From Hymenobacter baengnokdamensis (GTDB taxonomy: Bacteria; Bacteroidota; Bacteroidia; Cytophagales; Hymenobacteraceae), in assembly GCF_008728635.1 (NCBI RefSeq), contig NZ_CP044285.1, forward strand, positions 1,240,001-1,304,000: 64,000 nt of DNA, read 5' to 3'. How positions within the stretch are numbered: the stretch's first letter is position 1; every line of letters starts with the position of its first letter. The notes beneath the pieces were generated by a model. That model saw only the letters and a list, made by a program, of their open reading frames with translations, was not told where the DNA came from and ran no database searches. This document shows positions 17,502-27,016 of this stretch, in pieces. A program made the translations under genes and the position numbers.

Positions 17502-18962
17502 CTAGCTTCCGCTGCCCCAGGTCAGCCGATGGCGCAAGGCGTAGCTGGTGAGCGTACCAAATCCCGCTATCAGCAGCACGTGAAAGGGCAGCAAGCCGTA
17601 GCTGTCGTAGTAACAGTCTGCCGCTAGGCCCGCCAAAAAATAGAGCGTTAGCGCGCCCTCTGCCAAGGGCAAGGGAGGTGTTTCGGTAGGGTGAACCACT
17701 TGGCCAGCGGTGCCGCCAGTCCCCAGCTTAGGCGTGCGCACGAAGGGCGAGGCCCGGCGCAGCCAGCCCTGCACCACGGCGCGGGCGTTATGCAGCGCCA
17801 GGCCCATCGACATGGCCAGGAAGAGCAGGAACGTGGGCGCAAACCACTGGCCGGTGCGCGGCCCCGCCCGCCGCCAAGCGGTGTAGTAGTAGGTAGTCAG
17901 CGGCAGCAGGGTAAAGACAAAAACAGAGGCGAGCTGAAACACCAGCTTGAAGCCGGGCTGGTGAGCGCGCACGGCTACAAGGGGCACACTCAGCAGAGCC
18001 ATAAGCAGGATAACGGCAAACACGGAGCTATTGAGCAAATGGAAGGTAGCGTGCACTTTGGTAGCCAGCGAGAGGGCGGGCGTGCGCCACACTTGGTTGA
18101 GGTGCTTGCGGGCGGTTTCGGCGGCTCCCTTGTTCCAGCGGTGCTGCTGCGACCGCAGGGCGGCGAGGTGAGCCGGCAACTCGGCGGGGACTACCACCTG
18201 CGGCAGGTAGCGAAAGTGCCAGCCGCGCAGCTGGGCGCGGTAGCTCAGGTCGAGGTCTTCGGTGAGCGTGTCGGCGTGCCAGTTGCCCGCATCCATAATG
18301 CAGGAGCGCCGCCACACGCCCCCAGTGCCGTTAAAGTTAAGGAAGTGCCCACCCGCCTGCCGGCCCACCTGCTCTACCAGGAAATGCGCATCCAGCCCGA
18401 ACGCCTGGAGGCGGGTGAGCAGGGAAGTGTCTTCGTTGAGGTGGCCCCAACGGGTTTGCACCATCCCGATAGCGGGGCTCGTGAAGTAGGGAATAACGCG
18501 CCGCAAAAAATCTGGCGCGGGCAGAAAGTCAGCATCGAAGATGGCGATAAACTCACCGTCGGTTTCAGTCAGGCCGTGGGCTAGCGCGCCGGCCTTATAG
18601 CCTTGCCGGCTGGGACGACACACGTGCGTGATGCGGTGGCCCCGCGCTTGGTAATGCGCTACGCGGGCGGCAGCTTGAGCCACGCTCTCATCGGTTGAGT
18701 CGTCGAGCACTTGGATGTGCAGCCGGCCAGCGGGGTAATCTAGGGCGGCAGCTGCATCGAGTAAGCGTTCCACTACGTGTAGCTCATTGTAGAGGGGTAG
18801 CTGCACCGTCACCAGGGGCCACTCGGCAGGGGGAGGCGGCGGGGGGAGGAGCAGTGCCCGGCGCGCTAGCCGGGTGAGTCGCCACTGCGTCAGGCTAAAT
18901 CCCAGCATAAACACCAGACACAAGCCGTAAACGACGACCAGCCCGGTTTCCAGAATAAGCAT
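17502..18962 (-). CDS. Membrane GT2 glycosyltransferase with QxxRW (cellulose synthase-like)
   Basis: 486 residues. N-terminal membrane helix, cytosolic GT-A domain with VLDDSTDES, FDADFLPAPDFL, TEDLDLSYRAQLRGW, and QQHRWNKG (the QxxRW motif of processive enzymes), then about four membrane helices. Relatives make polysaccharides or glycolipids such as glucosyl-ceramide. It lies 40 bp downstream of the ferredoxin-type gene in the same operon. Confidence 0.87.
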   Translation of the reverse strand: MLILETGLVVVYGLCLVFMLGFSLTQWRLTRLARRALLLPPPPPPAEWPLVTVQLPLYNELHVVERLLDAAAALDYPAGRLHIQVLDDSTDESVAQAAARVAHYQARGHRITHVCRPSRQGYKAGALAHGLTETDGEFIAIFDADFLPAPDFLRRVIPYFTSPAIGMVQTRWGHLNEDTSLLTRLQAFGLDAHFLVEQVGRQAGGHFLNFNGTGGVWRRSCIMDAGNWHADTLTEDLDLSYRAQLRGWHFRYLPQVVVPAELPAHLAALRSQQHRWNKGAAETARKHLNQVWRTPALSLATKVHATFHLLNSSVFAVILLMALLSVPLVAVRAHQPGFKLVFQLASVFVFTLLPLTTYYYTAWRRAGPRTGQWFAPTFLLFLAMSMGLALHNARAVVQGWLRRASPFVRTPKLGTGGTAGQVVHPTETPPLPLAEGALTLYFLAGLAADCYYDSYGLLPFHVLLIAGFGTLTSYALRHRLTWGSGS

Positions 18963-19001
18963 GAAAGGATAGACTAAAGCGAAAGGAGCACGCCGAGTAC
19001 A

Positions 19002-20351
19002 CTACAAAATGCGGAGCGAGTCGGCGTGGATGAACGTAGAGCCCGCCAGGCGACCTGCGCGGGGGCCATTCTCCAGGTTGAGTACGCCGCGTGGGCAGGC
19101 GGTGGCACAGAGGCCGCAGCCCACGCAGGCCGCCCGCACAATGGGTTCGCCGCGCTGGGCGTACTGCTTCACATCAATGCCCATCTCGCAGGCATTTGAG
19201 CAATTGCCGCACGAGATGCACTGGCCGCCATTGGTGCTGATGCGGAAGCGCGAGAAGTGCTTTTGCAGCAGGCCGAGATAGGCGGCCATCGGGCAGCCGA
19301 AGCGGCACCACACCCGTGAGCCCATTAAGGGGTAAAAACCGACTCCCACGATACCCGAAAACACGCTACCAATCACGAAGCCGTAAAACTGGCCTAAGGG
19401 GCCCGTAACCACGCCCAGCGCCGGTACTGCCCCCGATGCCCCCAGCCATAGTAGCGCCGTGAGCAGCGTTATCAGCCCTAAAATGGGGTAAATGAGGCGC
19501 ACTTCCCACCGCCAAGCCTGCCGGCTTTTATCTGAGAGGTGGCGATAGGCGTCGCCGGCGGTTTCGGCCAGGCCCCCGCAGCCGCACACCCAGGCGCAGT
19601 ACCAGCGTTTGCCAAAGAAGTAGGTAAGCACTGGCGTGGCCACGAAGGACATTACCACGCCCCAAAACACCATGAACACTCCTAGTCCGCCGCCATGCAG
19701 TAGTTGCGCTACCGTGCCTGGAAACAGGTAGTCATACTTCAAAGGCCAGAAGTAAGTGAAGTAGTACTCGGGCCGTTGCAAGGCCAGCAGCAGCCCCGGC
19801 AGTAGAAAGCCGAACCCCAGCTGAAAGAACATCACCGACATGGTACGCGCCAAGTGGTAGCGCGAAAACCGATACTTCCACAGGGCTCGAACGCCCAGCA
19901 CCAGCACCGCCAGCGTATAGAACGTGCCGTAGAGAAACCACTGGTCGGCCACCCGGTGGCGCAGCCACTGGCTAGCAGGGTCGAGGGCACGGATAAGGTT
20001 TTCCAGCAGCCACGGAAACCAATACAGCACCACGTAAAAGCCCGTGAGCGCCACCCCAGTAGCCCATGCCACGGCTCCCCGGCTGGTACTGGAACGCCGC
20101 CACAAATCATGGGGGTGCCAGTCGGCCGCCGAGCGCCCAAAGGTGAGCCAGGCCCAGCCCAGCGCGCCGCCACTCAGCAGCGCCACCGCGAGGTATAAGG
20201 TCAGGCGAGCGCGGCTCGCGTCAGCATCGGCCGCAGCGGCTACTAACGCCAGTAGGCCTAGGGCCACGGCGGCCAGCACTGGCTTTTCGCCGGGGGGTGT
20301 GGCGGCGGCCGGCGGCGAAAAGCCCAGTGAGGGGGCAGAAAGGTCATTCAT
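19002..20351 (-). CDS. Polytopic membrane protein with 4Fe-4S clusters (NapH/RdxA-like)
   Basis: About 449 residues from the ATG at 20351. Some eight to ten membrane segments, with NapH-like Cys pairs RWYCAWVCGCGG and WCRFGCPM, then two ferredoxin motifs, CISCGNCSNACEMGID and CVGCGLCATACPRG. Such proteins pass electrons through the membrane. With the flavoprotein just upstream (gap about 45 bp) it could deliver electrons to the radical SAM enzyme ArsS; this is inference. Confidence 0.85.
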   Translation of the reverse strand: MNDLSAPSLGFSPPAAATPPGEKPVLAAVALGLLALVAAAADADASRARLTLYLAVALLSGGALGWAWLTFGRSAADWHPHDLWRRSSTSRGAVAWATGVALTGFYVVLYWFPWLLENLIRALDPASQWLRHRVADQWFLYGTFYTLAVLVLGVRALWKYRFSRYHLARTMSVMFFQLGFGFLLPGLLLALQRPEYYFTYFWPLKYDYLFPGTVAQLLHGGGLGVFMVFWGVVMSFVATPVLTYFFGKRWYCAWVCGCGGLAETAGDAYRHLSDKSRQAWRWEVRLIYPILGLITLLTALLWLGASGAVPALGVVTGPLGQFYGFVIGSVFSGIVGVGFYPLMGSRVWCRFGCPMAAYLGLLQKHFSRFRISTNGGQCISCGNCSNACEMGIDVKQYAQRGEPIVRAACVGCGLCATACPRGVLNLENGPRAGRLAGSTFIHADSLRIL

Positions 20352-20395
20352 CATGAATAGTCTATAAAACAACTAATGGCCTTGTCGCGCCCGCG

Positions 20396-21724
20396 CTACC
20401 AGGCACCCAAGAGTCCTTTGCGGCGCGGCGCGGGCAGCACAATGTCCGGAAACTGCCGGGCGAACTCGCGCCGGATGGCTGGCTCGTGCTGGCGCGAAAA
20501 CTCCGCGTCGAAGTTGGCCACAGCTAGCTGGGCTAACACAACGCCGATGGGAGTTTGCTCGCCTAGCCAGCGTTCCCACACCGGCTGGCGCTGGCGCAGC
20601 CCCAGGGCATTGACGCCCGTCACGACGTGGTCGGCCCGGCGGAAATTAATGCGCAATAAGTGCTTGCGCGTGGGGTGCTGCCAGCAGAAGCTGGCGGTAT
20701 CGGCCGCCGGCTGGGCGGGCACGCGGCCGTAGGTCTGATATTCGAGAGCGAAAAATTTGGCGGAGTTGAACCACTGGCCGCGCCGGTAGGGCGTGGGCTG
20801 TTCGCAGATGGTGTGGGCCACAGTTTCGCCCTGCATCCGGCCAGTGTACCAGAGCTGCTCCACGGCTACTTCGCCAGGGGCGGGCTGGCGATGCTGGGCG
20901 CAGTCGCCGGCCGCATACACGTTGGGCGCGCTAGTTTCGAGTAACTCGTTAACTAAGATGCCTAGGTCGGTTTCAAGGCCGGCGGCGCGGGCTAGGGCCA
21001 GGTTGGGCTGCACGCCGGTGGCCAGGCCTACCCACTCGGCCGGTAGTTCTTGGCCGGCGGTGGTAACAACAGCCCGCACGCGGCCCTGGTCGTCGCCCAG
21101 TATTTCGCGCAGCTCGGTAGCTAGCCGCAAATCAATGCCGTAGCTGCGGATGTGCGCCGCTAGCAGGGCCGATTCTTCGGGTGGCAGCACCGACTGCCAA
21201 TAGCGCGGCTCGCGCACCAGCCACATCACGCGGATGCCGCGCGAATGGAGCATTTCAGCCAACTCCACGCCAATAAGGCCGCCGCCCACCACCACGGCTT
21301 GCCGGATGCCCTGGGTGGCCTGGCTCATCTTTTCCAGGTCGGGCAAACCGTAGAACCCCTGTACGCCGCCCAGCTGCTGGCCGGGCCAGCTGGCTGTGCG
21401 CACCACCGAGCCCGTGGCTAACAGCAAGTAATCATAGTCCAAGGCCTGGCCAGTAGTCAGCTGCACTGTGCGGGCGGTGGTATCCACGCCGGTGGCTTCG
21501 GCGTGCACCAACTCCAGGCGGTTTTCCGCCCAAAACCAGTCTTCGTAGGGTTTTACATCGGCGTAGCGCAAGTGGCCTAGATACAAATACATGAGGGCCG
21601 GGCGCGAGTAGTGGTGGGCGCTTTCGGCCGCTACCAGCGTAATGCGGGCATCGGGCGCCAGCCGCCGCGCCGTAATAGCTGCCGTGACCCCTGTAATGCC
21701 ATTGCCGATGATAACGAAGTGCAT
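20396..21724 (-). CDS. NAD(P)/FAD-dependent oxidoreductase
   Basis: About 442 residues from the ATG at 21724 (a TTG at 21733 is less likely). Two Rossmann folds: IGNGITGVTAAITARRL for FAD and VVVGGGLIGVELAEML for NAD(P), with TSAPNVYAAGDCA at the end of the FAD domain. It resembles rubredoxin/ferredoxin reductases and NirB-like N-terminal halves. It heads the operon with the 4Fe-4S membrane protein and the GT2 enzyme and is divergent from the mannosyltransferase pair. Confidence 0.87.
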   Translation of the reverse strand: MHFVIIGNGITGVTAAITARRLAPDARITLVAAESAHHYSRPALMYLYLGHLRYADVKPYEDWFWAENRLELVHAEATGVDTTARTVQLTTGQALDYDYLLLATGSVVRTASWPGQQLGGVQGFYGLPDLEKMSQATQGIRQAVVVGGGLIGVELAEMLHSRGIRVMWLVREPRYWQSVLPPEESALLAAHIRSYGIDLRLATELREILGDDQGRVRAVVTTAGQELPAEWVGLATGVQPNLALARAAGLETDLGILVNELLETSAPNVYAAGDCAQHRQPAPGEVAVEQLWYTGRMQGETVAHTICEQPTPYRRGQWFNSAKFFALEYQTYGRVPAQPAADTASFCWQHPTRKHLLRINFRRADHVVTGVNALGLRQRQPVWERWLGEQTPIGVVLAQLAVANFDAEFSRQHEPAIRREFARQFPDIVLPAPRRKGLLGAW

Positions 21725-21847
21725 AAGTTGCAAATGAACGCTAAAGCGCGGTGGTAGGCCGCCCCCGCATGTACGTAGCTAGCCCGGCCAGCCGATTGCG
21801 CCGCCCCAATCGTTCTTTTACATCCGTAACCTGCTCCGTTATTCACT

Positions 21848-22549
21848 TTGCCTACTCTCCCGCGCATTGGTGTGCTCATTCCGGCCCACAACGAGGCCCG
21901 CTCCATCGGGCTGGTGCTGGGCGAAATTCCGGCTGGCCTAGTGCAGGAAGTGGTGGTGGTTGACAATGCCTCAACCGATAACACCGCCGCCGCCGCCCAC
22001 GCTGCCGGGGCGACGGTCATAGCGGAACCCCGTCCCGGCTACGGCCGGGCCTGCCTAGCCGGGCTAGCCTACTACGCGGCCCAGCCGGCCGGGCGCACGC
22101 CCGAAATCATCGTGTTTCTTGACGGCGACCATTCCGATTTCCCCGAGGAAATGCCCGCCCTGCTAGCCCCGATTTTAAACGGAGCGGCGGAAATGGTGAT
22201 TGGCTCGCGGGCGCTGGGCCAGCGCGAGCGCGGCGCCCTGCTGCCGCAGCAGCGTTTCGGCAATTGGTTGGCGTCGCGCTTGTTGCGCCTGCGCTACGGC
22301 GGCACCCACACCGACCTAGGACCCTTCCGTGCCATCCAGGCCGAGGCATTGGTCCGCCTAGGTATGGTTGACACTAACTACGGCTGGACGGTGGAAATGC
22401 AGGTTAAGGCCGCGCGCTTGGGTTTGCGCGTAGCCGAGGTGCCTGTGCGCTACCGCCGCCGCATTGGCGTAAGTAAGGTATCCGGCACGGTGCGCGGCAC
22501 GCTCGGGGCGGGCTACAAAATCCTGTGGACCATTTTTAAGTACTGGTAA
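21848..22549 (+). CDS. GT2 glycosyltransferase, polyprenol-phosphate sugar synthase type
   Basis: 233 residues from a TTG start. IGVLIPAHNEARSIG, VVVDNASTDNT, FLDGDHSDFPEEMP and NWLASRLLRLRYGGTHTDLGPFRAI match DPM1-like enzymes that load a hexose on polyprenyl phosphate. There are no C-terminal membrane helices. It sits 17 bases before a polytopic glycosyltransferase that would use the lipid-linked sugar. Confidence 0.85.
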   Translation: MPTLPRIGVLIPAHNEARSIGLVLGEIPAGLVQEVVVVDNASTDNTAAAAHAAGATVIAEPRPGYGRACLAGLAYYAAQPAGRTPEIIVFLDGDHSDFPEEMPALLAPILNGAAEMVIGSRALGQRERGALLPQQRFGNWLASRLLRLRYGGTHTDLGPFRAIQAEALVRLGMVDTNYGWTVEMQVKAARLGLRVAEVPVRYRRRIGVSKVSGTVRGTLGAGYKILWTIFKYW

Positions 22550-22566
22550 CCTCCTACGTTCTTCCG

Positions 22567-23955
22567 GTGCCTACTTCGTCTCCTCTTTCCTTCTGGCTGC
22601 GCGCTGGCCACCTAGGGGCACTTTTGTTGATGGGAGCCTCCTATTGGGGGCTGGCCTACGCTACGCCGCGCCCGCACTTTGGGCAGCTGCTCGGGCTGTT
22701 TGTGGTCGCGGGTGCGGCCTATGCCTGGCTGTTGCACACGCGGCTGTCGCTACGTTGGGGGCTAGCGGCTGCGCTACTGTTTCGGCTGCTGTGGCTACCA
22801 GCCACGCCCGCGCTGAGCGACGACTTTTACCGCTTTCGCTGGGATGGACTCCTCGTGAGTCACGGCCACAATCCCTTTGCTGAAACGCCCCGGCAATTGC
22901 TAGCTGCCCCACCCACCGACTCGGCTAGCCTACCGCTGCGCGAGCTGCGCCGCCTACTGCCTCGGCTTAATTCACCGGCGTACTATTCGGTGTATCCACC
23001 CGTGTGCCAGGCCTTGTATGGCGCGGCGGCAAAGGCTTTTCCTACTTCCCAAACTGGGTTTCTGGTGGTGGTGCGTCTGGCGCTGCTGCTAGCCGATGTA
23101 GGGACGGCGCTGCTGCTGCTGTGGCTGCTGCCCCGAGCCGGCTGGCCGGCCCGCCGCGCGCTGGCCTACCTACTGCACCCCCTGGTAGTAGTCGAAGTAA
23201 TGGGTAACGTGCACATGGAGGGCGTAGTCGTTTGCTTTTTGCTGTTGGCTGGGGCGCTGCTGGTCCGCCGCCAGCTGCGCTTGGCGGCCGGGACCCTCGC
23301 GCTGGCCGTAGCTACCAAGCTGCTACCGCTACTGGCGCTGCCGCTGCTGGCCCGGCAGCTGGGACGTCGGCACTTGCGCCAGTTTCTGGGTATGTTAGTG
23401 GGTAGCCTGGGGCTACTTTTCCTGCCTTTCCTGTCGTGGAGCTTATTGCTACACATCGGTCTTAGTCTGGACCTATATTTTCAAAGTTTCGAGTTCAATG
23501 CCAGCGTGTTCTACGTGTTGTGGGCAGTAGGCAAATGGCTCACTGGTCACGACTTGGTGGGCGGGCTAGGGCCATTATTGGGCGCGGGGGCCATCTACCT
23601 GGCTTTCCAGCTGGCCCGGCGGGCGGGGCGCCTCCCGCTCGCGGCAGTGCCGCATTGGCTGCTGCTCACGCTCAGCGGCTACTTTGCGCTGGCCACCATT
23701 GTGCACCCCTGGTACCTGGTGCCGCTGGTGGCGCTAAGCTGCTTTTCGTCGCTGCGCTATCCATTGGTGTGGGCGGGGCTGGCAGTGCTTTCGTACTCGG
23801 CCTACCGCACGCCGGCCTATACCGAAAGCGGCATATTGTTAACCATTGAATATGGCGTAGTACTGGCCTGGGCCGCCGCAGAATATTACAGGGGCCAAGC
23901 TAAGTGGCCTCTTGCTACTGCCCGCCACTTGCCGCCTGATGCTCGCGCCAAGTAG
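22567..23955 (+). CDS. Polytopic mannosyltransferase-like GT (GT87/DUF2029 type)
   Basis: 462 residues from a GTG start, with about eleven membrane segments. LSDDFYRFRWDGLLVSHGHNP holds the acidic first-loop motif of polyprenol-dependent GT-C enzymes, and STVYPPVCQ-like text (here SVYPPVCQAL) is typical of alpha-mannosyltransferases. It would accept the sugar from the polyprenol donor made by the upstream gene. Its last 41 bases overlap the tail of the convergent TIGR04282 gene. Confidence 0.8.
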   Translation: MPTSSPLSFWLRAGHLGALLLMGASYWGLAYATPRPHFGQLLGLFVVAGAAYAWLLHTRLSLRWGLAAALLFRLLWLPATPALSDDFYRFRWDGLLVSHGHNPFAETPRQLLAAPPTDSASLPLRELRRLLPRLNSPAYYSVYPPVCQALYGAAAKAFPTSQTGFLVVVRLALLLADVGTALLLLWLLPRAGWPARRALAYLLHPLVVVEVMGNVHMEGVVVCFLLLAGALLVRRQLRLAAGTLALAVATKLLPLLALPLLARQLGRRHLRQFLGMLVGSLGLLFLPFLSWSLLLHIGLSLDLYFQSFEFNASVFYVLWAVGKWLTGHDLVGGLGPLLGAGAIYLAFQLARRAGRLPLAAVPHWLLLTLSGYFALATIVHPWYLVPLVALSCFSSLRYPLVWAGLAVLSYSAYRTPAYTESGILLTIEYGVVLAWAAAEYYRGQAKWPLATARHLPPDARAK

Positions 23956-24559
23956 CCAGGTCCTGGGCCGAATCTACGTCGTGCAGGGTAGGCAGCTGGG
24001 CCACGCGCAAACCCAGGCGAGCGGCGTCGGCTAGGGTATCGGATAGCACGGTAGCGGTGCTCCAGTTTTTATTGGCGAATAGTGCTGCTTCCAGCTTATT
24101 CATGCCGAGCAAGTAGTAACCGCCATCGTCGGCCGGCCCTACTACCAACTCGTAGTTCAGCAGCTCATCAAAGGCTTGCCGCAGCAACTCCGCGCTCAGG
24201 CCAGGGCAGTCGGTGCCAATAATAATTACCCGGCCCGCGCCCGCCGCAAAGGCCTCGCTGAAGGCCTGCGCCATGCGCGCACCGAGCGATTCAGTGGCAG
24301 GTTGCACCCGCCAGGGCAGGCCGGGCCATTCAGGTCTGGGCTGAGTTGGGTTGCCTTCGGCTGGCGCTTCGGCCAGCCAGACCGTGGCGGGCACTTGGGC
24401 GGCTGCCACAGCCTCCGCTGTCAGGGCTAGCAATTCGCGGTAGACGGCGAGTGCTGCCTCAGCCCCGATACCCGCCGCCAAGCGGGTTTTAACGCGCCCC
24501 AGCACCGGCTCCCGGGCGAAGACTAACAGGTGAGGAGCAGGCAGGGCAGCAGGCGGCAT
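23915..24559 (-). CDS. TIGR04282-type transferase (DUF2064, rSAM-associated transferase 1)
   Basis: About 214 residues from the ATG at 24559 (frame open to 24601). FAREPVLGRVKTRLA at the start, IIIGTDCPGLS and GPADDGGYYLLGM in the middle identify the DUF2064 nucleotidyltransferase-like fold. It is found together with TIGR04283 proteins and ArsS-type radical SAM enzymes. It is likely coupled with the next gene upstream (24634). Confidence 0.88.
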   Translation of the reverse strand: MPPAALPAPHLLVFAREPVLGRVKTRLAAGIGAEAALAVYRELLALTAEAVAAAQVPATVWLAEAPAEGNPTQPRPEWPGLPWRVQPATESLGARMAQAFSEAFAAGAGRVIIIGTDCPGLSAELLRQAFDELLNYELVVGPADDGGYYLLGMNKLEAALFANKNWSTATVLSDTLADAARLGLRVAQLPTLHDVDSAQDLATWREHQAASGGQ

Positions 24560-24633
24560 AGATGATACGGGCGCAGGTTGCGTGAAAATTGCGAGTGGCA
24601 AGCTACGTTTAACTTCGCTACCTCGGCTGGTTG

Positions 24634-25398
24634 TTAGAGCTTGCCCTGTCGGATGAGTCGCCGGTACAATTGCACCAGGCGGTGTTGCGATACGCCTAAA
24701 TAGTAGAGCACCACGAGGAGCGTGAAGATGCCTTGCAGCCGAAAAACGCCATTGGCTAGGTACTTACGCGCCGAGGTAGTCACGGCGCGGGGCAGCACCC
24801 GGAACCGGGCGTGGGCGCGCAGGCGGCCCACGATTTCCTGGTCTTCCATTAGCTGCAAGTTTTCGCGGTAACCCCCAACGCGCTCGAATAACTCGCGGCG
24901 CACAAACAGACTTTGGTCGCCGAAGCGCACGGCCGTCCAGGGCAGCCGGGTGCACCAGGCACTGAACCGCAAAAACCAGTGCGGATGGTCGAAAGCCAGC
25001 TGGTAGCAGCCCGCCTCATAACCCTGCTCTACAGTCCGCCGCACATCGGTCAAAAAGCCGGGCGGTGGGTAGGAGTCGGCATGTAGAAAATATAGCACCT
25101 CGCCCCGTGCCTGCTGCGCACCATAGTTGAGCTGGGCGGCGCGGCCCTTGTAGGGGCTAGCGAGCACGGTAGCCCCGGCCTGCCGAGCCAGTAGCACGGT
25201 TGCGTCGGTGCTTCCCCCATCCACAACCAAAACTTCCAGCGCCGGCTCGCCAGCCATCGCTGGGCCAAGGTAGCCTAATAGGGCAGTAATAGCGGCTGCC
25301 TCATTGTAAGTCGGAATGATGATGCTGACCGTTAGCTTGGTAATTGAGGGGTAGCCAGGGCTTACGCTAGTTCCGGTTAGCGCCAAGGGAAAAAACAT
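24634..25398 (-). CDS. Second TIGR04283-type GT2 glycosyltransferase
   Basis: About 254 residues from the ATG at 25398. VSIIIPTYNEAAAITALLG, VLVVDGGSTDAT, GRAAQLNYGA, YFLHADSYPPPGF and LMEDQEIVGRL match the same family as the gene at 12373. Two paralogues in one cluster suggest two sugar transfer steps. It is divergent from the hydroxylase-like gene; an AAACATACG stretch at 25393-25401 equals half of the ArsR operator but may be chance. Confidence 0.85.
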   Translation of the reverse strand: MFFPLALTGTSVSPGYPSITKLTVSIIIPTYNEAAAITALLGYLGPAMAGEPALEVLVVDGGSTDATVLLARQAGATVLASPYKGRAAQLNYGAQQARGEVLYFLHADSYPPPGFLTDVRRTVEQGYEAGCYQLAFDHPHWFLRFSAWCTRLPWTAVRFGDQSLFVRRELFERVGGYRENLQLMEDQEIVGRLRAHARFRVLPRAVTTSARKYLANGVFRLQGIFTLLVVLYYLGVSQHRLVQLYRRLIRQGKL

Positions 25399-25534
25399 AC
25401 GTATACCCGCCAGGCTCAACAATACCTACGGTTTGCCCAGAGCCGGTAAATACGCCGGGGCCGGCGGCACGTTGTGCAGCCAAGTCGCCCGCTTGCCGAT
25501 TGTGCGTTGTTCTTTACTTGTTTACGTAGCCTTC

Positions 25535-26416
25535 ATGCCGCTTTTCCCGGTTTCGCACCCCCTCCTCAAGCGTTTCGACCAGTGGGCCGCGCCGACCCTA
25601 GCCCTCGTGGGCTTGGGGCTACTACTGCTCGAAACCCGCTACTCGCTGCGGCGGCGCACGCGCCCCCGCCTGGAGCGTTGGCGACGCAATACCCTGTTAG
25701 CTGGCCCCTCGCTACCCGCTGCTCGCCTCACGCTGTTGCCCGCGATGGTGGGCCTGGCGCAACTGGCGGCCCCGCGCTACCCCGCCCGGCAATTGGCTCG
25801 CTTGCCAGCCCCCTTACGCCTGGTCCTGGAAGTACTGGTGCTTGACTACTTAGGCTACAGTTGGCACCGGCTATTGCACTCACCGCTACTGTGGCGATTG
25901 CACCGCGTGCATCACAATGACCTCGACATGGACATTACTACGGCTTGGCGCTTCCATTTTGGCGAGATGCTGGCCAGCATCCCTTACCGGGCAGGGTTAC
26001 CGGCGCTGTTGGGCATCCGACCGGCCACGGTGCTGGCCTACGAGGCGGTATTTGAGGCCGGCACGGCTTTTCATCATAGCAACTGGCGGCTGCCGCTGGC
26101 CGTGGAGCGCCAGCTGGTCCGGCTGGTCGTGACCCCACGCGCCCACGGCATCCACCACTCGGTGGTGCACCGCGAATCGCAAAGCAATTTTGGCGTTGTG
26201 CTCACCCTGTGGGACCGCCTACACCAGACCTTACGCTTGAATGTGCCACAGCAGGCCCTTACCATCGGCGTGCCCGCTTATCCCGACCCGGCCGGCCAGA
26301 CCGTAGCCCAACTCCTAACGTTGCCCTTAGCCCCCCTGGAGCTCTGGGCTCGCCCCGATGGTAAGGTACCCGAGCGGCCCACCCTACCCGGGCCGTTGGT
26401 GGAGCTGAGCTACTAG
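25535..26416 (+). CDS. Sterol desaturase / fatty acid hydroxylase family protein
   Basis: About 293 residues from the ATG at 25535 (frame open from a TTG at 25433). The di-iron His boxes are complete: HRLLH, HRVHH, HHSNW and HGIHHSV, placed among membrane helices. These enzymes hydroxylate or desaturate lipids with O2. A lipid-modifying enzyme inside an arsenosugar cluster hints at an arsenic- or sugar-containing lipid as end product. Confidence 0.87.
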   Translation: MPLFPVSHPLLKRFDQWAAPTLALVGLGLLLLETRYSLRRRTRPRLERWRRNTLLAGPSLPAARLTLLPAMVGLAQLAAPRYPARQLARLPAPLRLVLEVLVLDYLGYSWHRLLHSPLLWRLHRVHHNDLDMDITTAWRFHFGEMLASIPYRAGLPALLGIRPATVLAYEAVFEAGTAFHHSNWRLPLAVERQLVRLVVTPRAHGIHHSVVHRESQSNFGVVLTLWDRLHQTLRLNVPQQALTIGVPAYPDPAGQTVAQLLTLPLAPLELWARPDGKVPERPTLPGPLVELSY

Positions 26417-26496
26417 CATTTGACTTCCTATAGTAATCGACTCAACTATACAGGAAAAGTTGCTGGGCAATAGTGAGAATTTCTGGTAACGTCCGT

Positions 26497-26934
26497 TCAG
26501 CTAACGGAGGCCAGGCCAGTTGCCCGCACGAAGTCGTAGGCATAGGCTTTCACTTGGTCGCGCACGGTGCGGAATTGCCGCATAACCTCTTCCGGACTGC
26601 CCGTGGCCTTGGCTGGGTCTGGAAAGTTATGATGCAGTTTTTTCGCCGACGAGGGAAATACCGGGCACACCTCATTTGCGTGGTCGCACACGGTCAGCAC
26701 GTAGTCGAACGGCACTGCGGCATACTCGTCCACGTGATTGCTCGTGTGCTGGCTAATATCCACACCATCTTCGCGCATCACCTGAATGGCTTTCGGATTG
26801 ACACCATGCACTTCCACGCCGGCGCTGTAGACGGTTGCATGGTTGCCCAGTAGTTGCTGAAGGTAGCCGTGCAGTAATTGGCTACGGCAGGAGTTGCCGG
26901 TGCAGAGCACCAGCACGTTTTTCGGGTTAGACAT
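26497..26934 (-). CDS. arsC: Arsenate reductase, LMW phosphatase-like (ArsC)
   Basis: 145 residues. P-loop CTGNSCRS with Cys11 at the N-terminus, VCDHANEVCPVFP with the second redox Cys and HHNFPDPAKA with the general-acid Asp. This is the thioredoxin-coupled arsenate reductase family, which turns arsenate to arsenite. It is the last gene of the arsR operon. Confidence 0.9.
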   Translation of the reverse strand: MSNPKNVLVLCTGNSCRSQLLHGYLQQLLGNHATVYSAGVEVHGVNPKAIQVMREDGVDISQHTSNHVDEYAAVPFDYVLTVCDHANEVCPVFPSSAKKLHHNFPDPAKATGSPEEVMRQFRTVRDQVKAYAYDFVRATGLASVS

Positions 26935-27016
26935 TGGGTTAGATACAAGAAGATTGTAACGTAGGCCAGCGCCGCTAATGATATTTACGGGTGGGCTATT
27001 CTACCACGGGTGTTAG

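Noticed and set aside
25393..25401. A second ArsR half-site (AAACATACG)
   Set aside because: Only nine bases match, and a similar 11-base match occurs by chance outside the element near 57769, so it is not supported.
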